A stretch of 64,000 nucleotides of DNA from Acidiferrobacteraceae bacterium (lineage in GTDB: Bacteria; Pseudomonadota; Gammaproteobacteria; Arenicellales; UBA868): NCBI GenBank assembly GCA_002724185.1, contig PBOB01000010.1, forward strand, positions 158,123-222,122, in the 5' to 3' direction. The translations under genes and the position numbers were made by a program. This document shows positions 35,342 through 43,397 of the stretch, piece by piece. How positions within the stretch are numbered: the first letter of the stretch is position 1; every line of letters starts with the position of its first letter. The notes under the pieces are model-generated. The model did no database searches. It saw nothing but the letters and a program-made list of their open reading frames with translations, and was not told where the DNA came from.

Positions 35342-36568
35342 TCACTCCCTTTTAGCCAGAGGAATTCCTTGGGCAAGCCTGGGAAGTTCTCCATACAATC
35401 CTGCGGTTCTTTCTAATAGCATCTTCTTCACTGGAGTACTTGACTCAATAGCTGCTAATCCAAGTTTTCGGAATTGACTTATGACTGGCATCGATGTGCC
35501 AAATACTTTTACTAAGCCGTCGGTAAATCTAAGCACTCGATTAGTTTGGCGGCGTCTTGAATTGATATACTTACTAACTAATGATGCTTGACCTATATCC
35601 TGTCCTGTCTCTATAGCGTGCGCAATAATATCGGCAAGTTCTGCTACGTCTCTAAGGCCAAGATTAAATCCTTGACCCGCAATTGGATGCACTTCATGCG
35701 CAGCATTTCCAATTAAGACGGTTCGGTTAGCGTGTGGTGGGTATACTGATGCCCAACGCAGCTGGTAAACACTTCTTTTCCCTATTGCTTCTAAAGTACC
35801 CGCTCGGGTGCCAACATCTTTTTGTAACTCAGAGAGGACATTGATGTCTGTAGATGATTTCAAATGGTTTGCTCGAGCATTTGACATTGTCCATGCTACA
35901 GCAAACCGGTTCTCATGCGTCGGTAGTAATGCTATCGGACCCTGCTGAGCAAAATGTTCATGGGCTACTCCGCCATGGTCTCTATTGCTAGCGACCGTTG
36001 TAACAAGGGCGCTTTGCGAGTAATATTTCTCTTTCTTTTTGCTGCCAAGCATTGCTGAAAGTGTCGATCTACCACCATCCGCGATTACCAAGAGGCGACC
36101 CGATAACTGTTCTGAATAATCTTTGCATTTGAGAGTTACATGATCCGATTTGATGTTTACACTTTCAGCCTCCAATGGCGATAGATATCGTACAGAGGGC
36201 TCTCTTTTTAACGCGCTAATAAGTACTTCACCGATCACTCTTGTTGGAATAACATATCCCAGAGCTTCTAGTCCAATAAGAGATGAATCGAGCTGAACAA
36301 CACGATTTCCTATTTCTTCTGACACCTCAATACTCCGAATAGGATAGGCCTCACGAGCAATATTGGTCCATTGGGAAATAGCTTGTAGTACTTGTTGTGA
36401 ACCCCATGTGATCGCTAATGTGCGTTCGTCGAAGCTTGGTTGTTCACTTTGATATAGTGGTATAGCTTCGATGACTGTTATTTTTATGTTAAGTGGTAAG
36501 AGCGCGCAGGCTAAGCTAGCACCCGCGAGTCCTCCACCCACAATTAACACATCAACGTGGTCTACCAT
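35342..36568 (-). CDS. ubiH: FAD-dependent ubiquinone-biosynthesis hydroxylase, UbiH-like
   Basis: The 408-residue paralogue of the next gene has VLIVGGGLAGASLACAL near residue 7, an A-D-G-G-R-S motif and GNAAHEVHPIAGQGFNLG near residue 288. The pepP-ubiH order with only 3 bases between genes is the classical one in gammaproteobacteria and supports UbiH (C-6 hydroxylation step). Both hydroxylases act at the inner membrane within the aerobic Ubi complex. Confidence 0.85.
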   Translation of the reverse strand: MVDHVDVLIVGGGLAGASLACALLPLNIKITVIEAIPLYQSEQPSFDERTLAITWGSQQVLQAISQWTNIAREAYPIRSIEVSEEIGNRVVQLDSSLIGLEALGYVIPTRVIGEVLISALKREPSVRYLSPLEAESVNIKSDHVTLKCKDYSEQLSGRLLVIADGGRSTLSAMLGSKKKEKYYSQSALVTTVASNRDHGGVAHEHFAQQGPIALLPTHENRFAVAWTMSNARANHLKSSTDINVLSELQKDVGTRAGTLEAIGKRSVYQLRWASVYPPHANRTVLIGNAAHEVHPIAGQGFNLGLRDVAELADIIAHAIETGQDIGQASLVSKYINSRRRQTNRVLRFTDGLVKVFGTSMPVISQFRKLGLAAIESSTPVKKMLLERTAGLYGELPRLAQGIPLAKRE

Positions 36569-36571
36569 AAT

Positions 36572-37888
36572 TTATAGTGGTTCTCTCATCATTGACTCGA
36601 CATCATTAGGCTCTTTAGGTACATCATTTGTCATAATTTTTTGGCCTAGCTTTGTTACCAAAACATCATCCTCAATGCGTATACCGATGTTATGCCATCT
36701 GGAGTCAACATCGTCGGCTGCAGTAATGTATAGACCCGGTTCAATTGTTAGTACCATGCCGGGTTCTAGCTGGCGCCATTGTCCGCTAATTTTGTAGTCA
36801 CCAACATCATGGACATCAAGTCCAAGCCAATGTCCTGTTCGATGCATATAAAATCTTCTATATTCTTCCCTTTCTATAAGAGCGTCCATATTACCTGATA
36901 GAAGTCCCAATTCTAATAGACCTTCCGTCAAAACTCGGACCGCTGATTCGTGTGGTTGGTTCCAATTATTGCCAGGTTTTACTTCTGCTATAGCAGCTTT
37001 TTGTGCCATGAGTACGATCTCATAGAGAGCAAGTTGTTCCCCGGTATATTTTCCATTAATTGGAAACGTTCGTGTGATATCTGAAGCATAACAATCAATT
37101 TCAGCTCCTGCGTCAATTAGCAGTAAGTCTCCATCTTGCAGAACGTCCGTGTTATTAGTGTAATGAAGTACACAAGCATTCTTACCACCCGCAACGATAG
37201 AAGGATAAGCGGTCGAATAGGACCCTTGACGTTTAAATTCATATTCGACTTCACTTGCGATCTCGAACTCATATTTGTTGGGGCAACAAGCACGCATTGC
37301 TCGTCGATGTCCAGCCGAGGAAACCGTGGCAGCAATTTCCATTAGCTTTATCTCTTCATGGCGTTTTATTAGCCGCAATTCGTGAAGTATATGTGCTACA
37401 TCTATTAATTCACCGGGCGCGTTGATTCCCGAACGCTTTTTCCCTCTGATCTCATTTATCCATTGAAGCATTTTGTTGTCGAATTCGAGATAGCGACCCA
37501 TATTGCAGTAGATTCGATCACGATCCTCTAGTAGTTGTGGCAAAATATCCCCTATATCATCGATTGGAAACGCGTCGTCAGCACCATAATCTTCCACAGC
37601 TCCAATCAGACCACATCTTGAGCCATTCCATGCTTCTTTTTCATGGTCTCGCTCTCGACAGAACAGAATAAATTCACCCTGTGCTCGCCCTGGGATGAGG
37701 ACAGCTACGGCTGACGGTTCGGGGAAATGTGTAAGGTAGTAAAAATCGCTATCTGGTCTGAATGGATAGAGCACATCCCCATTTCTTATACTTTCCGGTG
37801 CCGTGGGAAAAACGGCTACACCGCCACCCATTAATTCCATTAGCTCGGAGCGACGAGCAACATAGTCAGCAAGCTTAAAGTCTCTCAT
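36572..37888 (-). CDS. pepP: Xaa-Pro aminopeptidase (aminopeptidase P)
   Basis: Removes N-terminal residues next to proline. The 438-residue protein has an N-terminal creatinase-like domain and a C-terminal pita-bread domain. The dimanganese ligands are visible in LLIDAGAEIDCYASDITR, HRTGHWLGLDVHD, T-I-E-P-G-L-Y and IGIRIEDD. It starts the minus-strand group pepP-ubiH-ubiI(-fur). The ygfB gene that normally precedes pepP is absent from the upstream gap. Confidence 0.96.
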   Translation of the reverse strand: MRDFKLADYVARRSELMELMGGGVAVFPTAPESIRNGDVLYPFRPDSDFYYLTHFPEPSAVAVLIPGRAQGEFILFCRERDHEKEAWNGSRCGLIGAVEDYGADDAFPIDDIGDILPQLLEDRDRIYCNMGRYLEFDNKMLQWINEIRGKKRSGINAPGELIDVAHILHELRLIKRHEEIKLMEIAATVSSAGHRRAMRACCPNKYEFEIASEVEYEFKRQGSYSTAYPSIVAGGKNACVLHYTNNTDVLQDGDLLLIDAGAEIDCYASDITRTFPINGKYTGEQLALYEIVLMAQKAAIAEVKPGNNWNQPHESAVRVLTEGLLELGLLSGNMDALIEREEYRRFYMHRTGHWLGLDVHDVGDYKISGQWRQLEPGMVLTIEPGLYITAADDVDSRWHNIGIRIEDDVLVTKLGQKIMTNDVPKEPNDVESMMREPL

Positions 37889-38279
37889 AATCAGCCCCCC
37901 ATTAATCTTGTGGACGGTTGTTACTGTTTAGTCGGAGTGCCTAATGTTATTCTCGGCGATCGACGAATTTTCCTATTTTATAGAGATATTCGCATTGTTT
38001 CGGACAAATCATTGCAAATTCTGGATCATCTATTTGGACTTGATCAAGACTCAAATAATATGCTGCACATTACAAAAAAATAGCCAGATTTCACAATCTA
38101 GCACCGAAATAGTATATGTGGAGCTACAAATTATATGGTTGAATAAATTGAGCGGCTCCAGTCATGATATACAGATTATAGCAATGACTTGGTTTTCTTC
38201 GTTGACCGAATCGAACGATCGCCCTATGATTTCCCCTAATGATGATATATCTACTGAGTATTAGCATCGATCTAGTCCT
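37889..38279. other. Non-coding region between divergent pepP and the zapA group
   Basis: A 391-base AT-rich stretch. In relatives ygfB (UPF0149) lies here; I find no readable remnant. A 106-codon frame at 37944-38264 has biased, low-complexity content without a start signal or motif and is not called. The segment must contain divergent promoters, but I cannot pick convincing hexamers. Confidence 0.35.
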
Positions 38280-38513
38280 ATGACCGATAAAATATCCGAA
38301 AATAAGAGTCTCGACGATGAGCTAAAACGCCTTTCTAACCAGGCGGATGAGCTAATTAGGGCTCTCAAGCGATTACAAGCAGATAATCATCATTTGCGCA
38401 TACAGCAAGATCAAATTTCCGCGGAGAAATCAGAGTTGCAGGACAGAAACCGACAAGCGAAACAGCGAATTGACTTAATTGTGGAGCGATTGCGGACACT
38501 TGAGCCAGAGTAG
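38280..38513 (+). CDS. TIGR02449 family small coiled-coil protein
   Basis: The 77-residue, charged, helix-only protein has heptad-like leucine spacing from about residue 11 to 73, predicting one continuous coiled coil. A small protein of this kind (TIGR02449) regularly precedes zapA in gammaproteobacteria. It resembles ZapB in size and design, so a cell-division role is plausible, but I know of no proven function. The stop is 36 bases before zapA, implying co-transcription. Confidence 0.75.
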   Translation: MTDKISENKSLDDELKRLSNQADELIRALKRLQADNHHLRIQQDQISAEKSELQDRNRQAKQRIDLIVERLRTLEPE

Positions 38514-38549
38514 TGATATAGTGACTGCAACGACCGTGGCGAGATAATT

Positions 38550-38846
38550 GTGGCTAAAGAAGAAGTAAAAGTTACCATTCTCGACCGTCAGTTTACCGTT
38601 AATTGCCATAAAGGCGAGCGGGATGCGTTGCTTGAAGCTGCTGCGTACCTAGATGCGAGGATACGCACCGTGCAGGAGCAAACCAAACTTGTCGGATTAG
38701 AGCGTTGCGCTATAGTTACAGCACTTAACATCACCAATGAGTTGTTGCAGCTTGGGCGTAGCGAAGAGACTATGGATTTAATCTCTGAAAAGATGCGGTC
38801 AATCGGTGATCGAATGCAAGATGTCATCGAGGACACTCGTTTGTGA
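38550..38846 (+). CDS. zapA: Cell division protein ZapA
   Basis: The 98-residue protein has an N-terminal globular domain (VKVTILDRQFTVNC, then residues to about 45 with Y-L-D-A-R) followed by a C-terminal coiled coil, as in ZapA, which cross-links FtsZ filaments at mid-cell. The start is a GTG at 38550 with GAGA upstream. The 6S RNA gene begins about 60 bases downstream, the standard arrangement. Confidence 0.93.
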   Translation: MAKEEVKVTILDRQFTVNCHKGERDALLEAAAYLDARIRTVQEQTKLVGLERCAIVTALNITNELLQLGRSEETMDLISEKMRSIGDRMQDVIEDTRL

Positions 38847-38897
38847 CATAGTAATTCGTTGATTGCGTGTATCTGAACCTAGTGACCTTCAATCTAG

Positions 38898-38903
38898 TAC
38901 AAT
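38898..38903 (+). promoter_or_regulatory. -10 box of the 6S RNA promoter
   Basis: TACAAT at 38898-38903 lies 5 bases before the first paired base of the 6S RNA closing stem (38909), the correct distance for a sigma-70 start. The -35 position (around 38875-38880) is poor. Confidence 0.55.
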
Positions 38904-38908
38904 ATCTA

Positions 38909-39104
38909 TTGGCGCCACCTGCGGTGTGCGGGTGACCCTCTAATCCCTTAGAACCTAAAATTTAGATAGGGGATCATTTTGCAGGCACTGGTGTGCAGAT
39001 CTGGGACTTTTTGCCAGGAAGCCTAAAGGTTCCGCAGTGGTCTCCACTTGAACCTTCTGGTTCAAGGTAAGTTGGGTTGCGCGGCATTAGCGGGTGGTAG
39101 CCAA
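38909..39104 (+). ncRNA. ssrS: 6S RNA (RNA polymerase regulator)
   Basis: About 196 bases fold into the long rod with a central bulge that mimics an open promoter. The 5' end TTGGC...CCACC pairs with the 3' end GGTGG...GCCAA (ends at 39104). The conserved CTTGAACC...GGTTCAAGG hairpin lies at about 39047-39067, and GAAGCC before it matches the E. coli RNA. Position between zapA and fthC is the defining context in proteobacteria. The RNA binds sigma-70 holoenzyme in stationary phase. End points are inferred from the closing stem. Confidence 0.9.
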
Positions 39105-39151
39105 AAAGTTGTGCAAGGCCTAACAGTTTTCGGTAAATATTTTTTGATAAG

Positions 39152-39766
39152 TTGGTGGAAAGAATATTGCGAGACAGAAACAAAAAAGAAATACGAAGTG
39201 AGATGCGCGCCCTGCGACGCAGCGTTACTCCGAGTGAACAGCATCTAGCTGCAATTTCCTTGAGTAGAAATATTCTGAAACTTCAGGTCTTCTCTGGAAC
39301 TCGGAAAATCGGAGCTTATCTCGCCAGTGATGGTGAAATTGATCCACTATACATAATGATCGAATCAATAAATCGGGGAAAGAAATGTTATGTGCCGGTC
39401 CTAGCGCCTGGTCAAAAGCCTCGCATTCGGTTTGGTAGTTTTAGTATGAGATCTGAGATGTGTTTTAACCAATTTGGCATTCTCGAACCATTTGTAAGCC
39501 AACGTTCCTGCGTAGAACCATCCAAACTCGATCTAATTCTACTTCCCCTTGTTGCTTTTGATCTAACAGGTTGTCGAATTGGAATGGGAGGAGGATACTA
39601 TGATGCATCTTTGGCAGCAGTCGCGTCGAGAAAATATTGGCACAAACCACGACTTTTAGGTTTGGCTCATGAATTCCAGAGAGTGGAAAAGCTGGCCGCT
39701 GACGAGTGGGATATCCCATTAGATGGAATAGTAACTAATAGAGGTTTCTATGAAGCAAAAAGCTGA
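39152..39766 (+). CDS. fthC: 5-formyltetrahydrofolate cyclo-ligase (YgfA)
   Basis: ATP-dependent conversion of 5-formyl-THF to 5,10-methenyl-THF. The 204-residue protein has the N-terminal basic helix, I-G-A-Y-L-A-S-D-G-E-I-D near residue 51, and the hallmark VAFDLTGCRIGMGGGYYD near residue 133. The start is uncertain: TTG at 39152, GTG at 39155 or ATG at 39203 are all in frame and no Shine-Dalgarno decides. The 6S RNA-fthC pairing is ancient, and the two are likely on one primary transcript. Confidence 0.92.
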   Translation: MVERILRDRNKKEIRSEMRALRRSVTPSEQHLAAISLSRNILKLQVFSGTRKIGAYLASDGEIDPLYIMIESINRGKKCYVPVLAPGQKPRIRFGSFSMRSEMCFNQFGILEPFVSQRSCVEPSKLDLILLPLVAFDLTGCRIGMGGGYYDASLAAVASRKYWHKPRLLGLAHEFQRVEKLAADEWDIPLDGIVTNRGFYEAKS

Positions 39767-39777
39767 GGATAGTGGTC

Positions 39778-39793
39778 ATTAATTGCAATTAAT
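39778..39793. repeat. 16-base perfect palindrome between fthC and the EVE gene
   Basis: ATTAATTGCAATTAAT is identical on both strands and starts 11 bases after the fthC stop. It could be a dimeric regulator site for the following gene. It lacks the GC-rich stem and T-tract of a terminator. Confidence 0.4.
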
Positions 39794-39890
39794 ATGAGAC
39801 TTAGCTATATGGAATATGCTGCCTGTATTGATTATGAAGAAAATACTGCGCTGCCTTTTAGACAAGCTTTCTAGGATGGGCTGAAGAATT

Positions 39891-40358
39891 ATGAAATACT
39901 GGCTAATGAAGAGTGAGCCTGACGTTTACTCAATAGAGCATCTCGCAGCAGAGATAAAGGGTACGGCATATTGGGATGGAATCCGAAATTATCAGGCGCG
40001 TAATTTTATCCGCGATGATATGAAAGTTGGCGATCTAGCTTTTTTTTATCATTCAAATTGTGCTGAGCCCGGTATAGTAGGAGTTATGGAGATTGCCAGT
40101 GCTGCATACCCAGATTACACTGCATTCGACCCCAAGGAAAAATATTTCGATTCGAAGAGTGAAAAAACTAACCCAAGGTGGTTTATGGTGGATGTCAAGT
40201 TACGCAGGAAATTTCGTATCTCCTTATCCTTAAAGGATATTCGCCTTGAAAAAAAATTAAGCAAAATGAAGTTGGTGCAGCCAGGCAATAGGCTGTCAAT
40301 ATCACCCGTAACTAAAATTGAGTGGGATCACATTATGGCCATGGTAGACGGCGACTAG
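39891..40358 (+). CDS. EVE domain protein (thymocyte nuclear protein 1-like)
   Basis: The 155-residue protein is a single EVE domain. It starts MKYWLMKSEPDVYS and has the W-D-G-I-R-N-Y-Q-A-R-N-F segment near residue 28, F-Y-H-S-N near residue 52 and NPRWFMVDV near residue 97. EVE domains are related to YTH/PUA modules that read modified bases in DNA or RNA. The precise ligand here is unknown. Its place after fthC is conserved in many gammaproteobacteria. Confidence 0.92.
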   Translation: MKYWLMKSEPDVYSIEHLAAEIKGTAYWDGIRNYQARNFIRDDMKVGDLAFFYHSNCAEPGIVGVMEIASAAYPDYTAFDPKEKYFDSKSEKTNPRWFMVDVKLRRKFRISLSLKDIRLEKKLSKMKLVQPGNRLSISPVTKIEWDHIMAMVDGD

Positions 40359-40462
40359 CTTGTTCTAAGTGAATATCAACTAATAAGATTATTCAATATT
40401 TATTTCTTCATTATTATTAAAGCGTCATGGTTAGTATGGATAATATAAAGGGAGGCAAACAC

Positions 40463-40957
40463 ATGGTGACAATGATGACTTCTTTAGGGGCTATCAATTT
40501 AGAGCTTGATGTCAACCAAGCACCTATAACAGTAATAAACTTTCTCACTTATGTGGAAAGTGGTTTTTATGATGGGACATTATTTCATCGGGTTATACCA
40601 GGATTCATGATCCAGGGTGGAGGTATGTCACCAGGATTAATTGAAAAAAAGACAGCTAAGACCATCAATAATGAAGCCGACAATGGACTCAAGAATGAGC
40701 GGGGAACGATTGCGATGGCTAGGACTCAAGACCCCCACTCTGCTTCCGCACAATTCTTTATCAATCTAAAAGATAATCATTTTCTTGATCATACTGAAAA
40801 ATCAGTCGCTGGTTGGGGATATGCTGTGTTTGGCCGGGTTATTCTAGGTATGGATGTAGTAGATCAAATTGCACTTGTTGAGACATCGCAATCGGGGCGG
40901 CATGGCGATGTACCCGTCAATGATGTGCTGGTGGAGCGTGTCGAAGTGGGACAGTAA
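40463..40957 (+). CDS. ppiB: Cyclophilin-type peptidyl-prolyl cis-trans isomerase
   Basis: The 164-residue single-domain cyclophilin has [13 protein letters not shown] near residue 43, IAMART...[12 protein letters not shown] near residue 87 and VFGRVI near residue 124. It has no signal peptide and so is cytoplasmic. AGGGAGG ending 7 bases before the ATG at 40463 fixes the start; the upstream frame from 40427 is untranslated leader. Closest to E. coli PpiB by length. Confidence 0.94.
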   Translation: MVTMMTSLGAINLELDVNQAPITVINFLTYVESGFYDGTLFHRVIPGFMIQGGGMSPGLIEKKTAKTINNEADNGLKNERGTIAMARTQDPHSASAQFFINLKDNHFLDHTEKSVAGWGYAVFGRVILGMDVVDQIALVETSQSGRHGDVPVNDVLVERVEVGQ

Positions 40958-41037
40958 GCTTACCCCCTGATCGTGGACCACTGTTTAGATGATATCGTTG
41001 CAGAGTAAGGCTAATTTAAGAATTGTAGTCTCATTTT

Positions 41038-41814
41038 ATGACTGATTGGGTAACCTGGTCTAATTTGCTAGGACGACTGGCATACCCGTCTACATTCATA
41101 TTGTTATTGGTGTTGCTTGCTTTTATCTCGCTTCTTTTGAGGCGTACCAAAGTGGCTGGTTCTGCTTTGTTTGTGGCACTTGGTTTGGTTTTTTTATGTT
41201 CTTCGCCAATAATATCAGAATTATATAGTAGCCATGAAAGGACATATTTGCCTATACCCATCCACAAATATCCGACAGCTGAAGCAATTGTCATACTTGC
41301 CGGTGATGTAGGTATTCCCGTTAGTCCGCGCATGGAGAGCGAGGTTCAGGGAAACCGGTCGATCCACGCGCTAAGACTATATCGTGCTGGAAAGGCCCCT
41401 CTAATCATCATTTCCGGAGGAAATGTTTTCTCTCAAGATAGTTTAAAGCCTGAAGCAGCTTATACTGCAGAGCTTCTACAGGATTGGGGTATTCCTCCAA
41501 GTGTAATAATTTTTGAGGGGAATAGTCGTAACACAAGAGAAAATGCGTTGGAGACTGCTAAATTGCTTAATAACAGGGGTTTAAAGCGGATATTGTTGGT
41601 AACGACCGCTTTTCATATGCCTCGTGCTATTGGCGCATTTAGAGCAGTCGGGATTGATGCAGTTCCTGCGCCTTCAAGTATAAGTGCTGAATTGCAGGAA
41701 CCGACAATTTTGCACTGGATTCCATCGCTAGACGGTCTTGGAAGAGTGCAACGGCTTATGCACGAAAAGATAGGTATATTCGTTTATCGCATTCGGGGTT
41801 GGGTGAGTACGTAA
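41038..41814 (+). CDS. YdcF/ElyC-like (DUF218) membrane protein
   Basis: The 258-residue protein has two N-terminal membrane segments (about 14-34 and 38-58), then a DUF218 domain with AIVILAG near residue 83, IISGGN near residue 123, N-T-R-E-N-A near residue 161 and TTAFHMPRA near residue 181. ElyC in E. coli supports envelope biogenesis and use of undecaprenyl phosphate. It stands immediately before the sugar-nucleotide operon, consistent with an envelope-polysaccharide connection. Confidence 0.85.
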   Translation: MTDWVTWSNLLGRLAYPSTFILLLVLLAFISLLLRRTKVAGSALFVALGLVFLCSSPIISELYSSHERTYLPIPIHKYPTAEAIVILAGDVGIPVSPRMESEVQGNRSIHALRLYRAGKAPLIIISGGNVFSQDSLKPEAAYTAELLQDWGIPPSVIIFEGNSRNTRENALETAKLLNNRGLKRILLVTTAFHMPRAIGAFRAVGIDAVPAPSSISAELQEPTILHWIPSLDGLGRVQRLMHEKIGIFVYRIRGWVST

Positions 41815-41830
41815 TGTGGGATCAACGGTA

Positions 41831-43360
41831 ATGACTGACATAATTCTTGATAGTGATATAGCTGCTATTGCCGCAATACAAGGTCCGTCGAGCTTAGCAA
41901 TTCGCGAATGGCTTGAGGAGCGGTATAGATTGGGATACCGTAATTGGATATATGTATCGCAACAGTCTGAAATTCTCAAGCAGATAGTAGCTGATCTTGA
42001 TCGGCGGAAAATTACAAATAGTAGAAAAGTTGCAAGAGAAGCTCTCCACTCTTTATTGCAGTGCTGCATGTGGTTGTCCTCACTCTCAGAAGATGCAATG
42101 ATGTTGGAAGATTCAGATCCTGTAGCAGCTGGCCTAAATAAGGCTGCTAAGCGTGTTGGTGAAAGTACCGTTATTGCAACCAAAATGGAAGACCGACTTA
42201 GTAGAGGCTTGCCATTTGCAACTATAGAATCATTGATGGATGTTCCAATAGAGCAAAGAGAAATTCGTATGGTGGATCTAGGATGCCAACAGGATAGGAT
42301 ACGAGCCGGGCTTGAACGTAAATTACATAGTATTTTGCATCATCGCGAGTTCATACAGGGGCCTGAAATTCGTCTATTGGAACAGCGTCTTGCAAACTAC
42401 GTCGGAGTAGACGAATGTATTGCAGTTTCTAGTGGTACCGATGCACTGTTGATAGCGCTTATGGCTCTGGGTATCGGTCCCGGTGATGAGATATTAACAA
42501 CGCCATTTTCATTTATCGCGACAGCGGAAGTGATTCATTTGGTTGGCGCGACGCCCGTCTATATTGATGTAGATCCGCGTACCGGCAATTTAGATGCGAC
42601 AAGATTGGAAGCTGCTATTAAACAGACTACCCGTTTGATATTACCGGTAAGTCTCTATGGGCAGTGTGCTGATATGACAGAAGTTATGCTAGTCGCGGAT
42701 CGACACCATCTCCCAGTTATCGAAGATGCAGCTCAAAGTTTTGGCGCGACTCACTACAATAGAAGGTCATGCGGACTGAGTACGATAGGATGTACTAGCT
42801 TCTTTCCCTCTAAACCTCTAGGAGCTTATGGTGATGCGGGTGCAATCTTTACAGAAGATCAAGCGCTTGCCAAGACGATGCGCGAGATACGTAGTCATGG
42901 GCAAAGTAGCCGATACCATCATTTGCGACTCGGAATAAACGGGCGGATGGATTCGATACAAGCTGCCGTGCTGCTAGAGAAGCTATCCATTATCGATGAT
43001 GAATTAGATCGACGTCAAAACATCGCTGATCGATATAACGACAGTCTAGACGATTTAGCAAGTCAGACTGATTTGCTGTTGCCATATATTTGTGATGGAA
43101 ATCGTTCCGCGTGGGCGCAGTACACTATACAAATACCAGGACGAGATGTTTTAGTAAAGATGTTCTCAGAAGCAGGAATTCCAAGCGCGGTTCATTATCC
43201 AAACGCTATCTTTCAACAACCCGCGTTTTTGCGTGATATTAATGACTGTCCAAAGAGTATAGAGCTCGCGAACAAAGTGATGAGTATACCTATGCATCCT
43301 TATCTTTCGGCAGACATGCAGCAGAGGGTTGTAGAATGCTTATATTCGTCAATTAATTAG
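41831..43360 (+). CDS. DegT/WbpE-type sugar aminotransferase with N-terminal PIN-like domain
   Basis: Residues about 148-509 are a full PLP aminotransferase very like WbpE (UDP-3-keto-GlcNAcA transaminase): VDLGCQQDRI at its natural N-terminus, SSGTDALLIAL, IEDAAQSFGA and FFPSKPLGAYGD with the Schiff-base lysine. The preceding ~145 residues are extra. They begin with IILDSDI (Asp7), have Y-V-S-Q-Q-S-E-I (Glu47), acidic residues at 94 and 96 and a closing VIATKMEDRLSRGLPFAT segment. This spacing recalls a PIN nuclease-like fold. I chose the ATG at 41831 (GTG 41816 is alternative). There is no stop or frameshift between the parts. The function of the added domain is unknown. Confidence 0.85.
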   Translation: MTDIILDSDIAAIAAIQGPSSLAIREWLEERYRLGYRNWIYVSQQSEILKQIVADLDRRKITNSRKVAREALHSLLQCCMWLSSLSEDAMMLEDSDPVAAGLNKAAKRVGESTVIATKMEDRLSRGLPFATIESLMDVPIEQREIRMVDLGCQQDRIRAGLERKLHSILHHREFIQGPEIRLLEQRLANYVGVDECIAVSSGTDALLIALMALGIGPGDEILTTPFSFIATAEVIHLVGATPVYIDVDPRTGNLDATRLEAAIKQTTRLILPVSLYGQCADMTEVMLVADRHHLPVIEDAAQSFGATHYNRRSCGLSTIGCTSFFPSKPLGAYGDAGAIFTEDQALAKTMREIRSHGQSSRYHHLRLGINGRMDSIQAAVLLEKLSIIDDELDRRQNIADRYNDSLDDLASQTDLLLPYICDGNRSAWAQYTIQIPGRDVLVKMFSEAGIPSAVHYPNAIFQQPAFLRDINDCPKSIELANKVMSIPMHPYLSADMQQRVVECLYSSIN

Positions 43361-43397
43361 CACTCCAAACTACTCAAAATATTTAGGTTAGCGATTT

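Noticed and set aside
37944-38264. 106-codon frame upstream of the TIGR02449 gene, considered as a ygfB remnant
   Set aside because: Translation shows none of the UPF0149 motifs and looks like translated non-coding AT-rich DNA.
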